From NCBI GenBank assembly GCA_902806565.1, contig CADCXA010000024.1, positions 620,001 through 684,000 of the forward strand: 64,000 bases of DNA, in the 5' to 3' direction. Below are positions 12,101 through 23,651 of this stretch, piece by piece. The notes beneath the pieces are model-generated. The model worked only from the letters and a program-made list of their open reading frames with translations. It had not been told where the DNA came from and ran no database searches. Positions within the stretch are counted from its first letter, which is position 1. Each line of letters begins with the position of its first letter. The translations under genes and the position numbers were made by a program. This stretch comes from Hypoxylon rubiginosum (lineage: Eukaryota > Ascomycota > Sordariomycetes > Xylariales > Hypoxylaceae).

Positions 12101-12735
12101 TAAAAATAAAAAAAAAAATTTAAAAATAATAATATTTTTAATTATTATAAAATAATTAACTTATAAATATATTTAGTTAATTAAAAAAATAATAAATTAA
12201 TATTATATAATTTTTTATTTAATAAGTATTTAAATTTTATTTTTTTTTATATTATATATTATTATTTATTATATTTAATTATTAACTTATTTTTAAAAAA
12301 TAATTTATAGCTATTTATATAATAATAAATTAATTAAAAAACCTAATTTTTATTATAAAAATATTTATTTAAATATTAAAAAATAATATATTTATATTAT
12401 ATTATAAATTTATAGTTTTTTAATTATTAAAAAAAGCCTTAAAACCACACGTTTAAAAAAATAATATTAAATTTATAAAATATAAAAATCCTAGTTAAAA
12501 TAAATATAAAATTATAATATAATATATTTTAAAAATTTAAAAATAGTTTTTAAAGTTATTATATAATTAATATTATAATAAATAATTTATTATATTTTAT
12601 ACCTTTTAAAAAACATAAAATATTATATTATAATATATTTTTATAATATTAAATATAATTAATTAATTAACTTACAACTTAATATAATAAATACTAAATA
12701 TACCACACCTTTAAAAGAGAAATTATTAATTATTA
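6190..12735. repeat. RIP-saturated A+T block (decayed repeat DNA)
   Basis: About 6.5 kb in which whole 60-base lines hold only zero to three G or C. Surviving C is mostly in CT or CG; CA and its complement TG are almost absent (rare exceptions near 7771, 8004 and 12443). Loss of CA is the footprint of repeat-induced point mutation, which turns CA into TA in duplicated DNA of ascomycetes. No ORF of 60 codons survives. The left border (about 6170-6330) is a gradient with mixed composition. The right border is sharper and falls inside a caspase-family gene. The original element cannot be named; a transposon, duplicated genes or both would fit. Confidence 0.85.
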
Positions 12736-13409
12736 ATATCATCCCTAAGGGAACAAAGATTTACCTAAAGTTAGAGAATAAAGGACGTACTTCACTGTAT
12801 TTCAGAGTTGTAAACTTTACCCCAGGTTTTAAAGTAGCACAGATGTATCCAAAAAATGATACCTCACAGGTGGTACCTGGACCAGGGAAAGCGTCGTTTA
12901 AGTTCAGGATGGACATACCAAAGGAGCTTGATAAAGAGGGGCCGTTTCAAGATATATTCCGCGTGGTTATATTCGAAAAAGAGGGAGTTTCACTGAGACC
13001 CTCAGATCTGACCCCCATCTGGGATGCCATGGAGGATAATGAGAACGAGGACAGGGGCCTGGGAAGAGACGGGACGTTGGTGGAAAATCTCACTTGGTGG
13101 ATTAAGGACGTGGAGCTTTGGACTGAGCGACGACCATCCGAGGGACAAAAGCAGCAGAAGAACCCAGGCACCAAGCAACCATTATCCGAAGGACGAGGGC
13201 AGCAGAAGACTCCAGACGTTAGGCGGTCATCGTCTAAGGGACAAAAGCAGCACGAGAATCCAGACTCGAAAGGGTCATCATCTGGAAGACAAGAGCAACA
13301 GAAGAGTCCAGGCGCTAAGCGCACCGCTCTCCTTCAAGGCTTTTCTGCACCAGCAATTGGGGTCATGGCAGCCCTTGCCTGCTTTGGTACCTACCTCCTA
13401 GCTACCTAG
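12663..13409 (+). pseudogene. Remnant of a caspase-family gene: C-terminal domain and tail
   Basis: The frame is open from 12663 to the stop at 13409, although its first ATG is only at 12843. From 12741 it reads IPKGTKIYLKLENKG, SLYFRVVNFTPGFKV and QMYPKND, which aligns with GDAWQFTVEN, LYITVFDFYPSWKI and VIPKN of the gene at 1570, so this is the same beta-sandwich domain. After an acidic linker come four 16-residue repeats and a hydrophobic end (about 18 residues finishing CFGTYLLAT), possibly a tail anchor. Upstream the coding sequence dissolves into the A+T block, so the protease part is lost. The stretch from 12840 on has normal codons and might still be transcribed as a 188 aa product, but I treat it as a broken gene. 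Confidence 0.72.
13134..13325 (+). repeat. Four tandem 48-bp coding repeats
   Basis: Residues 98-161 of the frame starting at 12843 are four copies of a 16-residue unit of the form (P/L/S)S(E/K/G)(G/R)(Q/R)xQ(Q/H)(K/E)xP(G/D)xxxx. The copies begin PSEGQKQQKNPG, LSEGRGQQKTPD, SSKGQKQHENPD and SSGRQEQQKSPG. They are exactly in phase, so copy number can change without shifting the frame. Similar in-phase repeats are common in fungal allorecognition genes. Confidence 0.8.
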
Positions 13410-13776
13410 GTAAGTAATCCCGCTATGGTAGGCATCTGCAGCCCCTAAAGCCCGTGAGCCTGTCATCGGGCCACCTGGTAACTGTTGACCTGTTTCTCTG
13501 CAAGGAAGTCTGGGGGAGGGTGGAGTACTATGGGTATTACGAATGTATGACGATCTCTTATAAATTCTATTTCATTACTTAGGTATGTAGGGTGAGTTGA
13601 ATTTGAAATTAAATGTCATATTTCAATAACATAGAATAGGGCTATCTCTCAGCTGTCGTGGGATCGTTACCATTGAGGCCTAAACTCCAACTAAACTTAA
13701 TGTAAATAAACGGTTCAATAATCCTAGTCCTCCTATTAATGAGAAAAAGGACGCCTGAGGTGGTCTGAATTGTATA
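13362..13776 (+). repeat. Tandem 3'-end repeat, copy 1
   Basis: Runs from the last codons of the caspase-family remnant (GTCATGGCAGCCCTTGCC) through its 3' flank. It is matched, with many transitions and small gaps, by copy 2. Shared landmarks are GTGAGCCTGT, the GTTGACCTGTTTCT segment and a TTCAATAAT segment near the end. Confidence 0.65.
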
Positions 13777-13802
13777 CCTTGAGAGGTAGGTAGGTAACTA
13801 GA

Positions 13803-14255
13803 GTCGTGGCATTCTTTGCCTGATTTGGTACCGGTCTATCACCCTATAGGTCTCGGAACCTGTGAGCCTGTTGTCAGTCTAGCTAGTGACCATTGACCTA
13901 TTTCTGTGTAAGTAGACCTAGGGAAATGGAGGGTATATCGAGCTTTCTTTAGTATCTACTACGAATATTCCAGAACTCTCAAAGAAACTCGATCCCATTA
14001 TGATTAGTGAAATGAATTATAAATCAAATGAGGTAGTATACCTAGGTGTATGGGGCCTAATGCATTTGCAATGGCTTCGTCTAATTGTATCCGTGGAATA
14101 GGGGTATTGCGGGACTTGCTGCCGAGTCCTAGAAGTCGGAGTGACCATAAGGGGTGGTATTGACGGCATTTGGTACAAGTGAATGAATGGCTCAATAATA
14201 TTGGCCCCCCTTTAGGTAAGAAAATAGGTGCTCAATGTAGTCTAAATTGCATAGC
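13803..14255 (+). repeat. Tandem 3'-end repeat, copy 2
   Basis: Begins GTCGTGGCATTCTTTGCC, equivalent to the coding end in copy 1, but the reading frame is not kept. Landmarks are GTGAGCCTGT, CATTGACCTATTTCT, GGCTCAATAAT and TCTAAATTGCATA. Differences from copy 1 are mainly C/T and G/A changes, as expected of RIP or old decay. Confidence 0.65.
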
Positions 14256-14295
14256 TGATTGACGATGACAATTTCATAATCGAGAGGTTGCTCTG

Positions 14296-14400
14296 TCGTG
14301 CAATTCTTTTGGCTTCAGCTACCTCAGCATCATTGGTAACCGGCTCAGGGAGTCTGGGAGAGAAACCGAGTGTAGAAGTATCACGAGACTGTATAATGCC
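14296..14400 (+). repeat. Tandem 3'-end repeat, partial copy 3
   Basis: Begins GTCGTGCAATTCTTTT and then has TTGGTAACC and GGGAGTCTGGGAGAG, matching copy 1 positions around 13479 and 13506 with a deletion between them. The alignment fades after about 14400. The call is weaker than for copies 1 and 2. Confidence 0.4.
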
Positions 14401-15254
14401 CCCTGTAGCACCACAACACCACTCGAACCCAAATTGCGAAAGGACTTAAAAAGTATCGTCAAGTGGTAGCGCGTCGGCATCGCCCGCGCCTCATTTATTA
14501 GATGAATTACCACTACACGAAGCTATTTTCTCCAAAAGTTCCTCCCATTAACATTCTCTCTCTTTCTCTCTCTCACCCTCCTCTTCTCTTCTCTTTTCCT
14601 CCTTGGTATCATTCGTTCCTAGGTAGGTAGGACAGCAAAAAAACACTGCTCCAACGAGATCTCGCGATGCTCCGCGCAAAAAAATGATATCAAAAAAAGA
14701 TTGGACTCAACCAGAAAGATAAAAACAAAAAAAGAGTAGCAGGGAATCCCGAGCTCTCCAAAGGATGGTCCGCCTGTCTGCGATATGGTATCCAAAATCA
14801 CAGGCTTCACACATAAAGGGGAACTCTGGTAATAAATAAAAAATCGCAATGAGGGTTAGATCGGAACTAGATCGGCAGCGGCTCGCCACACCAACCATTC
14901 TTAGGCAAGCCTGAGAATAGTAGTAGAAAGGGTAACTTCGTCCGTGCGTTCGATCAATTGTAGAAAGGGTAAATATGTCGTAGAAAGGAAAAAGGGAGAG
15001 AGGGGGTAAAAGTCGTATCGTATAGTCGTACATCTCGAGAACGCCGTGCTAAGAACATCGTCATCAGGGCCAACCCAATGTCGTTGCGCCAAGAGGGTAA
15101 AGACAAGAAAGCCTCCTATGCCGAAAGTCCAAAAATGCGTCATTAGGTAAAGGGGGTTATTACACCGAATAAAAAGCTTCGGCGTTCATCCACCAAGTCT
15201 AGGTCTCCCATGTCCGGCTGAACTACTGTGTGTATGGGGTTAAAGTCCGTGTAG
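14401..15254. other. Non-coding stretch
   Basis: No supported gene. Holds a pyrimidine-rich CTCT run at 14548-14595 and short A-runs around 14680-14730. The minus-strand reading frames here overlap each other and look random. The right part probably includes the 3' UTR of the minus-strand gene ending at 15255. Confidence 0.5.
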
Positions 15255-17240
15255 TCATAAGTCCACGCCGACTGCTTGCTGAGGTATCGGGGGCCGCTTC
15301 AGAGTGAGCTGGCTCAGGGAAAGCGTCCTGGCGGCTTTCTTCCTCGACCCATCTTCCTCCTCGTCGCGGAGCTCCTCGCCAAAGGCGCCGAAGCCGTGAC
15401 CACTTTCCTCCTCGCGTGGCGTTTTGAATGCCTCGGAGTCGGTGTCAGCCCCAGCGGTCGGGGGCTCGTCGTCGTCGTCGTGCTCAAAGGCGGATACGGT
15501 AGAGTAGGCAGTAGATGACGTCTCAAGCTTGTGGCCGGTCCGAGAAATCAGGTCGATTTTGCGGTTGAGCTTCGTTACCCGAGCTTCTAGCACTTGTCGT
15601 GCATCTCGCTCCGTGTCTAATAGGGCTTTTAAGGTTGTATAATGGTCTATCGTGAAAGGGCCTACGCTCTCCCCCAACAGCGCAGGTAAGCTTGTTGCGC
15701 CCCGTATCGTCGCGTTTGATGTAGGTCGTGGACGTGGCACCGTGGAAGGAGGAACTGATCCGATGAAGGTGTTTCCATCGCCAAACGACTCGTTAGACTG
15801 TCGGGATACGCTGAATCTCGACGACTGTTCCATATCATTTGGAGATACCTGGCATACCGAGTTCTCCGTGATCGCCGAATGAGTTGGCGTATAGATGGCG
15901 GACTGCGCCAGAGAATTTCGAGGCGCGGCTCGGTCGGGGGTAGCGGGGACATAATTGTGCACGCCCGGCACAACTTGGAAAAGCTGAGATACAAGCTTTT
16001 CCAGCTTTGAATTGTGGACTTCTAGAGAAACTATACGGTCCTCTAGACTGGCCGCTTGTGTAATCTTCATCCCTATCATTGGGCCGAAGTTGAAAGGCTG
16101 TGGCGGTGTCTTCGGTGAGATTTGCGCCGGTGGATCGGCTGGAGTACCCTCACCCACGTCCACATCCATATCTATCACGCCAGTATCGTCGTTATTCACG
16201 GTCGAAGAATTAGGTGATAGAATGGGCGCAGTATAGCTCTCTCGCCAGTACCGAATTTCGTCGCTCCGCTTACGCACCATGTGCACTTGACTGACTGCGA
16301 CGTCCTGGAGTTGCGACAGACTTCTCGATCTCCGACGGTGTGTGCGACTATCGCTTGTGATGGCACGACCAATGTCGTCGGGATCCTCCCCTCGCGATGT
16401 ATGATTATCGCGTCCATGAGTGCTAGCAGGTCTCGGAGACAGACCTATTAGCTCTCCGTCGAAGTCTCTAATTCTACCGCTGAGTATCCTGTTGGATGAA
16501 GCAGCTCTCCTTCGAAGTAATATAGGGTCGACTTGTAGTGAATTGCGGGCGCTATTAATTGCTAGCATATCATCAGGTCCGACCGAATGTGATCTCAGAG
16601 CTCTATCGTATTCTGTAATTGGTAGCGAGGCCGATCGTTTGGACTCGTTCTCCTTAAAAGGTTGATTCGAATCCTACAGAATCGAATTGGTTAGCTCAAC
16701 TAAGCTTCAAGAGGATATAGTAGTGATAGCAGTGATGCTTACATTTTCATGCTGTGCAGACTCGCCTGATCCTGCAAGCCGGCCCTCTGGAATAAACGGC
16801 TCGCTCGTGCTCTTCTTTTTTCGTTTGAAAAGCCTGCCGAGCGTGGACTTGAGGGTCGATTTCTTCCGCTGAGGTCTGTCTACATCTGTGCTGTCGCTGA
16901 CAGTAGAGTACCGGAGAGTGCTGGAGCGGAGCGTTCGTTGTTGTTGCGGGCTAGCTGAGGCATTCGAAGCTTGACTAGGTCCCGATGGGGTCACAGACTC
17001 TAGCTTGTCCACCCGTGCGACCACGGAAGGCGTATTTTCGGACCGCGAAATAGGCCGCTCCTCAACGATAGATTCAACTTGCTCCGGGTGGCCTTCGTGA
17101 GCGATTCCCGCCCCGGGATGCCTTATGGGAAATTCGTCGTCCATTGGAATAGGACCGCTAATTCTTCCGCGAAGAGTACTCTGGTCGGGCTGAGCCGTCT
17201 TAGGTCGGCCAAGGCTGGTACCGGGTCTGAAGAGGCCCAT
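15255..17240 (-). CDS. Coiled-coil protein of unknown function (two exons)
   Basis: Exons 17240-16743 and 16673-15255, with a 69 bp intron (GTAAGC donor, CTGTAG acceptor) that keeps the phase exactly, give 638 aa. I chose the ATG of MGLFRPGTSLG at 17240 over one seven codons upstream, since this opening looks like the conserved N-terminus. The protein is Ser/Thr/Pro-rich. It has a basic patch (RLFKRKKK, about residue 142), a predicted coiled coil around LEDRIVSLEVHNSKLEKLV, and a second around LLDTERDARQVLEARVTKLN. The end is acidic and then basic. No enzymatic motif is visible. It has the look of a scaffold or cytoskeletal/septum-associated protein, but I do not recognise it and assign no function. 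Confidence 0.78.
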
Positions 17241-20200
17241 GGTGTCTCTAGAGATCGACAACGGACGGGTCTTGCAGTGTGATGGATTGCAGAGTTAACG
17301 AGCGACGAGAGAGGCGGCGGAAAGGACCAAGATATGAGAGCGACGGCGACCAGCGATCCATTCTCATCCCTCAGGCTAACCACTAACCACCAACCAGTCC
17401 GAAATTCGCGGTTGGCCACTTTACTCTAGAAGGAAGAGATCAGTATCCAGTGTCTCACATCGCCAGCAATGCAGTTCGACAGGACCAGCGGGACGTGGAC
17501 GCCGCTATGCGAATCAAATGCTAAGAGACACCCCTCCTTTGGTTGTCGCTCGACGGCGGTGGCAAGGAACAAACAGAAAGAAAGGATAGGTTAGGAGGGC
17601 ACATAAGCTACATGTAGTTTATGGGATATGGGATATGGGATATGGGATTGGGGGGTTACGGAGAAAAGCCTGCGGCCAATACAGCGCATATTCGACCACT
17701 GACTTGTGCATAAAGTCAGTTCGATCAGGATGACAAGGCTCTGGTCGCTGGCTCTAAGGGGGTGTGTGCGGATGGGCGGTAAACATATGTACCTAGGAGG
17801 TAGGTAGGATGTATGTATGCTACCAGGTAGGTATGTTATGTATGAGCTACGGACTATGGGCTACGGGCTATAGACAAACGGATAGCTTAACCCCATGAAA
17901 CGTCCAAATACACACAGGCGCACTCTTGGAGGGTTTACTGCAACAATGTCTAATGAGATATCGGCTCCAAGTGGTAGAAGTAGAAGAAGCTAGGGCCGCA
18001 AATGACCTCAAAAGGGATTAGGATAGCTAGCAAGTGACTGGGATAAAAAGGGTCGGGATGACGAAGGACCAGGGCTTTGGAATGCTATGATATTGGGGGT
18101 TCAGGGGTCTTTGCAGGTCTCGCAGGCCCTTGTAGACCTTGCAGGCCTTGCAGACTCCAGAAATTGAACCTTGCTCGGACCTGCATACGCAGTCGAGGGG
18201 TCTGGCGAGTCTCGCGAGGGTCTGTGTGTTCGGTCTTGTTGGCTGAGATTGTCTCGACGGGCCTTTTTCCCAATCCACAGTCCCCCATGGCGTGCATCTT
18301 GCGGGCATAAGACGGAGCACTGGTTGTGACAAGTCTGAACTATTCTCTGCCATCGCATTGGCGCCGACTGTTCATGTCTCAGAAGCTGCCGTATTATAGA
18401 AGACCACCATACAAATTTATATGGTATTGTACCTAATATATCGCAAGAGATAGAACGGCATAGGAGAGCCTTTAAGATGTAAGCATGTACGATAGTATGT
18501 ATAAAAAAAAAGAAGAAAAAAGATAACAGATAGATTAAATTAAACCCAGCTCTTCAGCTCTTAGGCTTAGCCAAGAAGAGATCTTTAATCCACAGCCCCT
18601 TGTAGATAGAACCGGATAGCTACATACCTACATCCTAGGTACATAAGCTATGCCCGCATTGGATGAAAGCCACCACCTAAGCAAGCTCACAGACAACGCC
18701 ATCTACCATTTCTGGATAGACTACCTGGGTAGGTTACTTACCAATGGAACCGACGCGGAGACAACTTCCGATTAAGGCTGCACGACCGTTTCGTCTAGAT
18801 GCTTTTGCAGTTAACGTAGGCCGAATCTGATCTTCTCTTACAAACTGCGAGCGGGTTTTTAGACGGGTGGTTAAAGGTTCTTAAAAGAAGCGATATCAAA
18901 GTGTTTGTTTTCGATATCGACATTAGCAGCCGTATTATAGACGGGTAACCTACCTTACCTTACCTATGTAAACAATTAAAATGGAAATTATAGGTATATA
19001 TGAAAGTTGTTTATATAATACATTCACTCCTCTGCCGTGTTCCCGAGGTTGTTCAGTGCGAGATGTATCAAATTCAAGAGTTCTAAAGCGCAGGCGGAAA
19101 TAAAACATCACGGCGTTTTCCCACCGACACCATCCTAAACAAGGCGAGTATCATAACCCGAACATCGTGCCCCTATCCCAAAGCCGAAGGATTTAAGTGT
19201 GTTACCCTACTGCCTCGTATATCTAACCTACCTACATACATTAGAAACAAGAGAAAAATATAAAGAGCCAACTAGCTCAAGCTGCAGCCGCATGCAAAGG
19301 TATTTGTAAGTGAGAAGGAATCAATACTAACTCTAGCGGCGATGCGAGAATGGGGCACCGTTCTCCATCCTCGTCCCTTTTATCTTGCTTCATGTTATGT
19401 ACCTCCTCTCCGCTCCATCCGGGTTGCTATCCGAACTTTGGGTATTTTATTTGATCAATCTCTGACGACACCGCCCAGCTGCGGTACTACGCGCATGTAA
19501 AACCTTTGATACACCCACCCGCAAACGACATGCCCGCGTTTGATCTGCGTATATATCTTGGGGAACGGAAATCCTATGGGCCAGGATGTCCCTTAATAAG
19601 ATCTCCCGTCAAAAAGTGGCAGGCTAACACAGTAGTGTATCTAAGGTAGTCGGCGAACAAGCGTCAATGCAACGGAGGCTGTGTTAGGATGCTAGTATCG
19701 AATAGTCTGAGACGAGGTATATTGGCATTGGCACCAGAGTTTGCAAGGCGGCGGCACAGTCGCGCACATAACTTGTGTGCGCATACGATACCCATCGTAT
19801 TCGCTGGCGCTTGTTGATAGGGGATCTCGGCAGCATTTTGAAGAGGAGCATAAAGAGCAGTTCACACCCATCCAATGCTTCTTCTCCTATTCTGCTGCTG
19901 CTGCATTGGGCGTCGTCGACGCAACCTGACTGCATATCTGCATGCAAGACGTATCAAAAGGTTTAGCTGCCAATGTATTACGAGACCAACCAAGAAGCTA
20001 GAATCGCTGAATTTCTCCGAGCCGCTAATCCTAAGCTCCCAGACCTTATGCAGATGCAGGTACATTTAGAAGACCAAGTCGGCTACCTATTCTAGCATTG
20101 ATAGGTCTAGCTGTGAGGAAACGTGGTATGTATATGTGTGTTAATTCTGTAAACGAGCCACGAAACCACGAGCCTCTCGTCTCCTATCAAAGTTCACCGA

Positions 20201-21081
20201 CCCAATCGCTGGCTAACGAAATATGCAACTTGCTCTAACCGAACCGACACTGGCCCAAACGTCCGAACGCCGATAACTTGGTAGGCTAATGTATGGCTGA
20301 ATAATAACGTAATGCTAGCGCTCTTGTTTTAGGTTTAGCCCTGTGGACCTCGAACGGTCCGCCCCCTGCGAAGAGCAAATTCTGAAACAGCAGGGATAAG
20401 AATACGTACCCTAGTCCCCACATGTAGTTCTTGTCTTGCCTTAGCTTTTTCGTCCCATATCGTCACAGCGCCTCGGCGTCATCCTCCATCGTCCGATGTT
20501 TTTCTCTGTTTCCGATATCAACGAGCCAGCGCCGCGGACTCGTTAGAATCCTTCACATTTCCCAGATGCAGTAAATCCGTATTTAGGAAAGCCTACCTAG
20601 AGAAAGTGGGATTGTGCTTCTCCTGGGCTCTGCATCTGCAGCCTTTGATATTCCTTCCAACCCGCCGCTATGGTCCAAATATTGGATTCCATGTCTCTTA
20701 TGTGATGTGATATATAAACATTCCCTCCTTGACTCGGTTTGTTTACTAGGTAAATTTACCTTCGAAATTGTGATCATTAATAGTCAGGTGAGACGAGTTT
20801 GGAGGGTGACCAGGAGAAAATCTACGATAGGCGAGACAAACTTGCACTTCATCAAAACAAAACTGCGGAAACCAGGAAAAGTCCGCATAGGTTCGGCAAG
20901 TATCGTAGAGTTGCATCCGCGTATATCTATTATCACCATATGCTATGCTAGAACTTCGGGTGAACGCCGTCCTTCAATTCATCGGTTCCAGGGAACCCCT
21001 TATTAGGGTAGCGTCTGTTCGCCGTTCACATCACCCTTCAATTCACATTGGATACGCACCTATTCTGTCACAGATCGTATC
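17241..21081. other. Long intergenic region
   Basis: 3.8 kb with no convincing gene on either strand; the frames are short and lack conserved motifs. It contains a 7-bp tandem repeat at 17619-17652, a GCAGG/TTGCAG-rich patch at 18108-18165, and several ACCTAGGT-type palindromes typical of the spacers in this window. Part must be the promoter of the gene starting at 17240 and the 3' region of the helicase gene. Confidence 0.5.
17619..17652 (+). repeat. Short 7-bp tandem repeat (ATATGGG)
   Basis: TTATGGG, then three ATATGGG units, then ATTGGGG: about five units of seven bases. It is upstream of the minus-strand gene starting at 17240. Confidence 0.8.
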
Positions 21082-23651
21082 TTACGCTTCTATCGAAGCG
21101 GAATCAACATAACGAAGATCGGCGTTGTTCTCGAGCCAATCCATCCAGTTGCTCAGAAACTTGCCACCCCTAAGTTTGAAGCAGGATAAAAACCACATGT
21201 CAGAAAAGAATATTTCTAGAAACAGATCCGACGATCAGGAGTGTCTAAGCGCGGAGAAAAAACGCACGAGGTAGCCCATCAAAGCGGCCAGATCTAAAGA
21301 TAGACGGAGGGCACGCGCTGCTGTGACATTGACAGGTGTAGGGATAGACAGGACGTTGTGAATAAAATATGTATAAAGAAGAGTAGCATACCTTCGGACA
21401 GTCTCCGAGTCGCCCACGACGACTAGAGATCGTTTGGGCCTCGTCATCGCAACTAGCAAACGCGCAATCATTAGTCTCTGCCTTGTAGTTAACCGCGCAA
21501 ATACGCAAGAAGTAAACATAGTTTGACTCACCGTTCAGGCGACGCTTCTCGCTCAGGAAGCCGACCTCCCCTTCGGAGTTGCTACGTACGAGGCTGACAA
21601 TCACGGCCTCCTTCTCCCGACCCTGGAACCCGTCTACGGAACCGAGCTCGATCCCGGGGAATGCCTCTTTTAAGGGGGCTAAGAGGCCGAGCTGCGAGAG
21701 TGTTAGGTATGAAGTTAGGAACGGATAGCAGATGTACGCCTCGTAATAAATATAATACATCCATGTAGCAGACTCACCTGAGCGTTATATGGCGTAACAA
21801 CGGCGATATCCTCCGGCCTCACGCCGGCGTTGACCAGCTTCCCAACATGCTGCCTAACCAGCGCGGCCTCCATCTCGTTGCTCTTGCTCTCGCCGAGCAG
21901 CGACCTAAGCGTAGCCTTCTTCTTTCCCTCCTCGTCTTCCTCTTCGTTCTTCTCCGGGTAGTCGCCGCCCTGGGTATCAATAAAGATGACGGGCTCGCTC
22001 GTGTCCTCGGTGTCGGCCACCCCGCCGTACGGCAGGTCCCGGAGCAGCCGGCCCTTCACGGCGTCCGCGGCGACGAGCCTCGACTCGTACAACTCGTCCG
22101 ACGGGAACCGCATGATCCTCTCGTGCATCCGGTACTGCGTCGTCAGCATGCGCTTGACGGCCGGCCCGTGCAGCCGGAGCAGGCGGTCGAAGAGCGTTGT
22201 CTCGAGACTCGTGCCTTTTATGATGCCATTGTTGTTAGTATCGTCACCATTTTCCCCTCCTCCCTCCTTTCCTTTCGGCTTCGGCTTCACCTTGTTCGCC
22301 TTCGAGTTCGCCGACTTGACCGTAGGCGGCAACTGCAGGTGGTCGCCGGCGCACACGGCCTTCGTCGCCGCCAGCAGCGGGACCCAGCACTGGGCCTCGA
22401 GGGCCTGGCTAGCCTCGTCGATGATCACGACGTCGAACCGCTCGCCGCGCAGCTGGAAGCCGCCGGCGCCATGCAGCGTGGCCAGCACGACCTTGCTCCC
22501 CCCGACCAGCGTACTCACGCACCGCCGCTCGCGCTCGCGGTACTCCTTGCGCAGCTCCTTGAGGTCCCCGTAGATGGCCCTGCGCTCCCGGCCGCCACGC
22601 GCCTTCTTGATGGACGCCTGCTTGGCGTCCATCTCGGTCCGCACGTCCTTGACGATCAGCCCGGCCTCGGACGTCTGCGTGAGCACGTCGAGCGAGTGGG
22701 TCAGCACCGAGGGCAGTAGGCGGGCCGGGTGCCCGAGGCGCACGATGGGCACCTTGTGCGGTGCCAGCCGCTCAACGATGTTGTCCACCGAGATGTTGGA
22801 CGGCCCGCAGACGAGCACCCGCAGGTCGCGCTTGACCATCTGCAGGATCAGCTCGATCAGCGTGTGCGTCTTGCCTGTCTGTAAGAGCCGGTAAGCCTTT
22901 CATTATTATCGTTTCCAAACTCGTGAGCAATACTCACTCCGGGCGGGCCGTGTATCAACGCGATCTCCTTGGATGCGAGGGCAAACCGGACGGCATCCTT
23001 CTGCGAATCGTTGAGCGTCGGGTCGAACCACTCGACCTTGCCCTCCCCGTACTCCGGGTCCTTCGTAAGGTCTAGCGGCACGGGTGACGGGCTCGAGAGG
23101 CCGAACAGCACCCGCATGAAACCGGAGTACTCGGATTCGCCCATATCCCGCATGCGCTCCATGGCCTGGTTCATGCGGCGGTACGTGACGTCGTCCGCGA
23201 GCTTGACCAGCCAGACCCGGCCGCCGAACGTCGCAGCGGCATCCTCCTTGTCCTCGTCGACGGCAAACGCGATAGCGTCCCTCTTGATCTTGATCACCAC
23301 GCCTCGCGCGCCCTTCTTCTCCAGGTCCTTGACCTCGCGCTTCTTGGCGCTGCCGGCGGGCTGCTCGGACACGAGCACGATGTCCCCGACGCGGACGCCA
23401 TGCTCGGGCAGCTCGCCGGACGTCGCGCTGTCCGGGGCGAGCTCGACCACCGTCCTGCCGCCCAGCCCGGTGCGCTGCGAGGCCACGACCAGGTTGGTGA
23501 CGGCGAGGCCGGCGCGCTGCAGGTACGAGGGGCTGGTGCCGCCGACCAGAGCGCTGGTCTCCTGGATCTCGCTCTGCAGCTCGGCGTCCAGGAGCGCCAG
23601 CTGGGTGCGGGCAAAGGCCGGGACGTCGACAGATTGCGTCAGAAGCGACAT
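21082..23651 (-). CDS. hcs1: Hcs1/IGHMBP2-type DNA helicase (five exons)
   Basis: SF1B (Upf1-like) helicase, 707 aa, close to yeast Hcs1 (DNA helicase A), a 5'-3' helicase found with DNA polymerase alpha. Exons: 23651-22938, 22878-21778, 21691-21532, 21452-21392 and 21169-21082. All join in phase with GTGAGT/GTATGC donors; introns are 59, 86, 79 and 222 bp. Visible motifs: Walker A GPPGTGKT (235-242, split by intron 1), [11 protein letters not shown] (Ia), DEAS (392-395, motif II), [12 protein letters not shown] (motif IV region), [21 protein letters not shown] (motif V) and [18 protein letters not shown] (motif VI). The last exon encodes [20 protein letters not shown] sequence (here ending NNADLRYVD), as at the end of the family. 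The N-terminal 1B/stalk region is GC-rich. The gene appears complete and functional. Confidence 0.93.

Noticed and set aside
6190..12735. Regional centromere or mitochondrial insertion
   Set aside because: The depletion of CA/TG, the caspase-family sequence at its right edge and the size of only 6.5 kb fit RIP better; there are no mitochondrial genes in it.
16655..16685. tRNA T-arm-like GATTCGAATCC
   Set aside because: No cloverleaf around it; it is the start of exon 2 of the coiled-coil gene.
17619..17652. Telomere-like repeat
   Set aside because: Unit is ATATGGG, not TTAGGG, and only about five copies.
21847..22719. 290-codon plus-strand frame opposite hcs1
   Set aside because: Antisense shadow of helicase exon 2; Leu/Arg/Val-rich with no domain.
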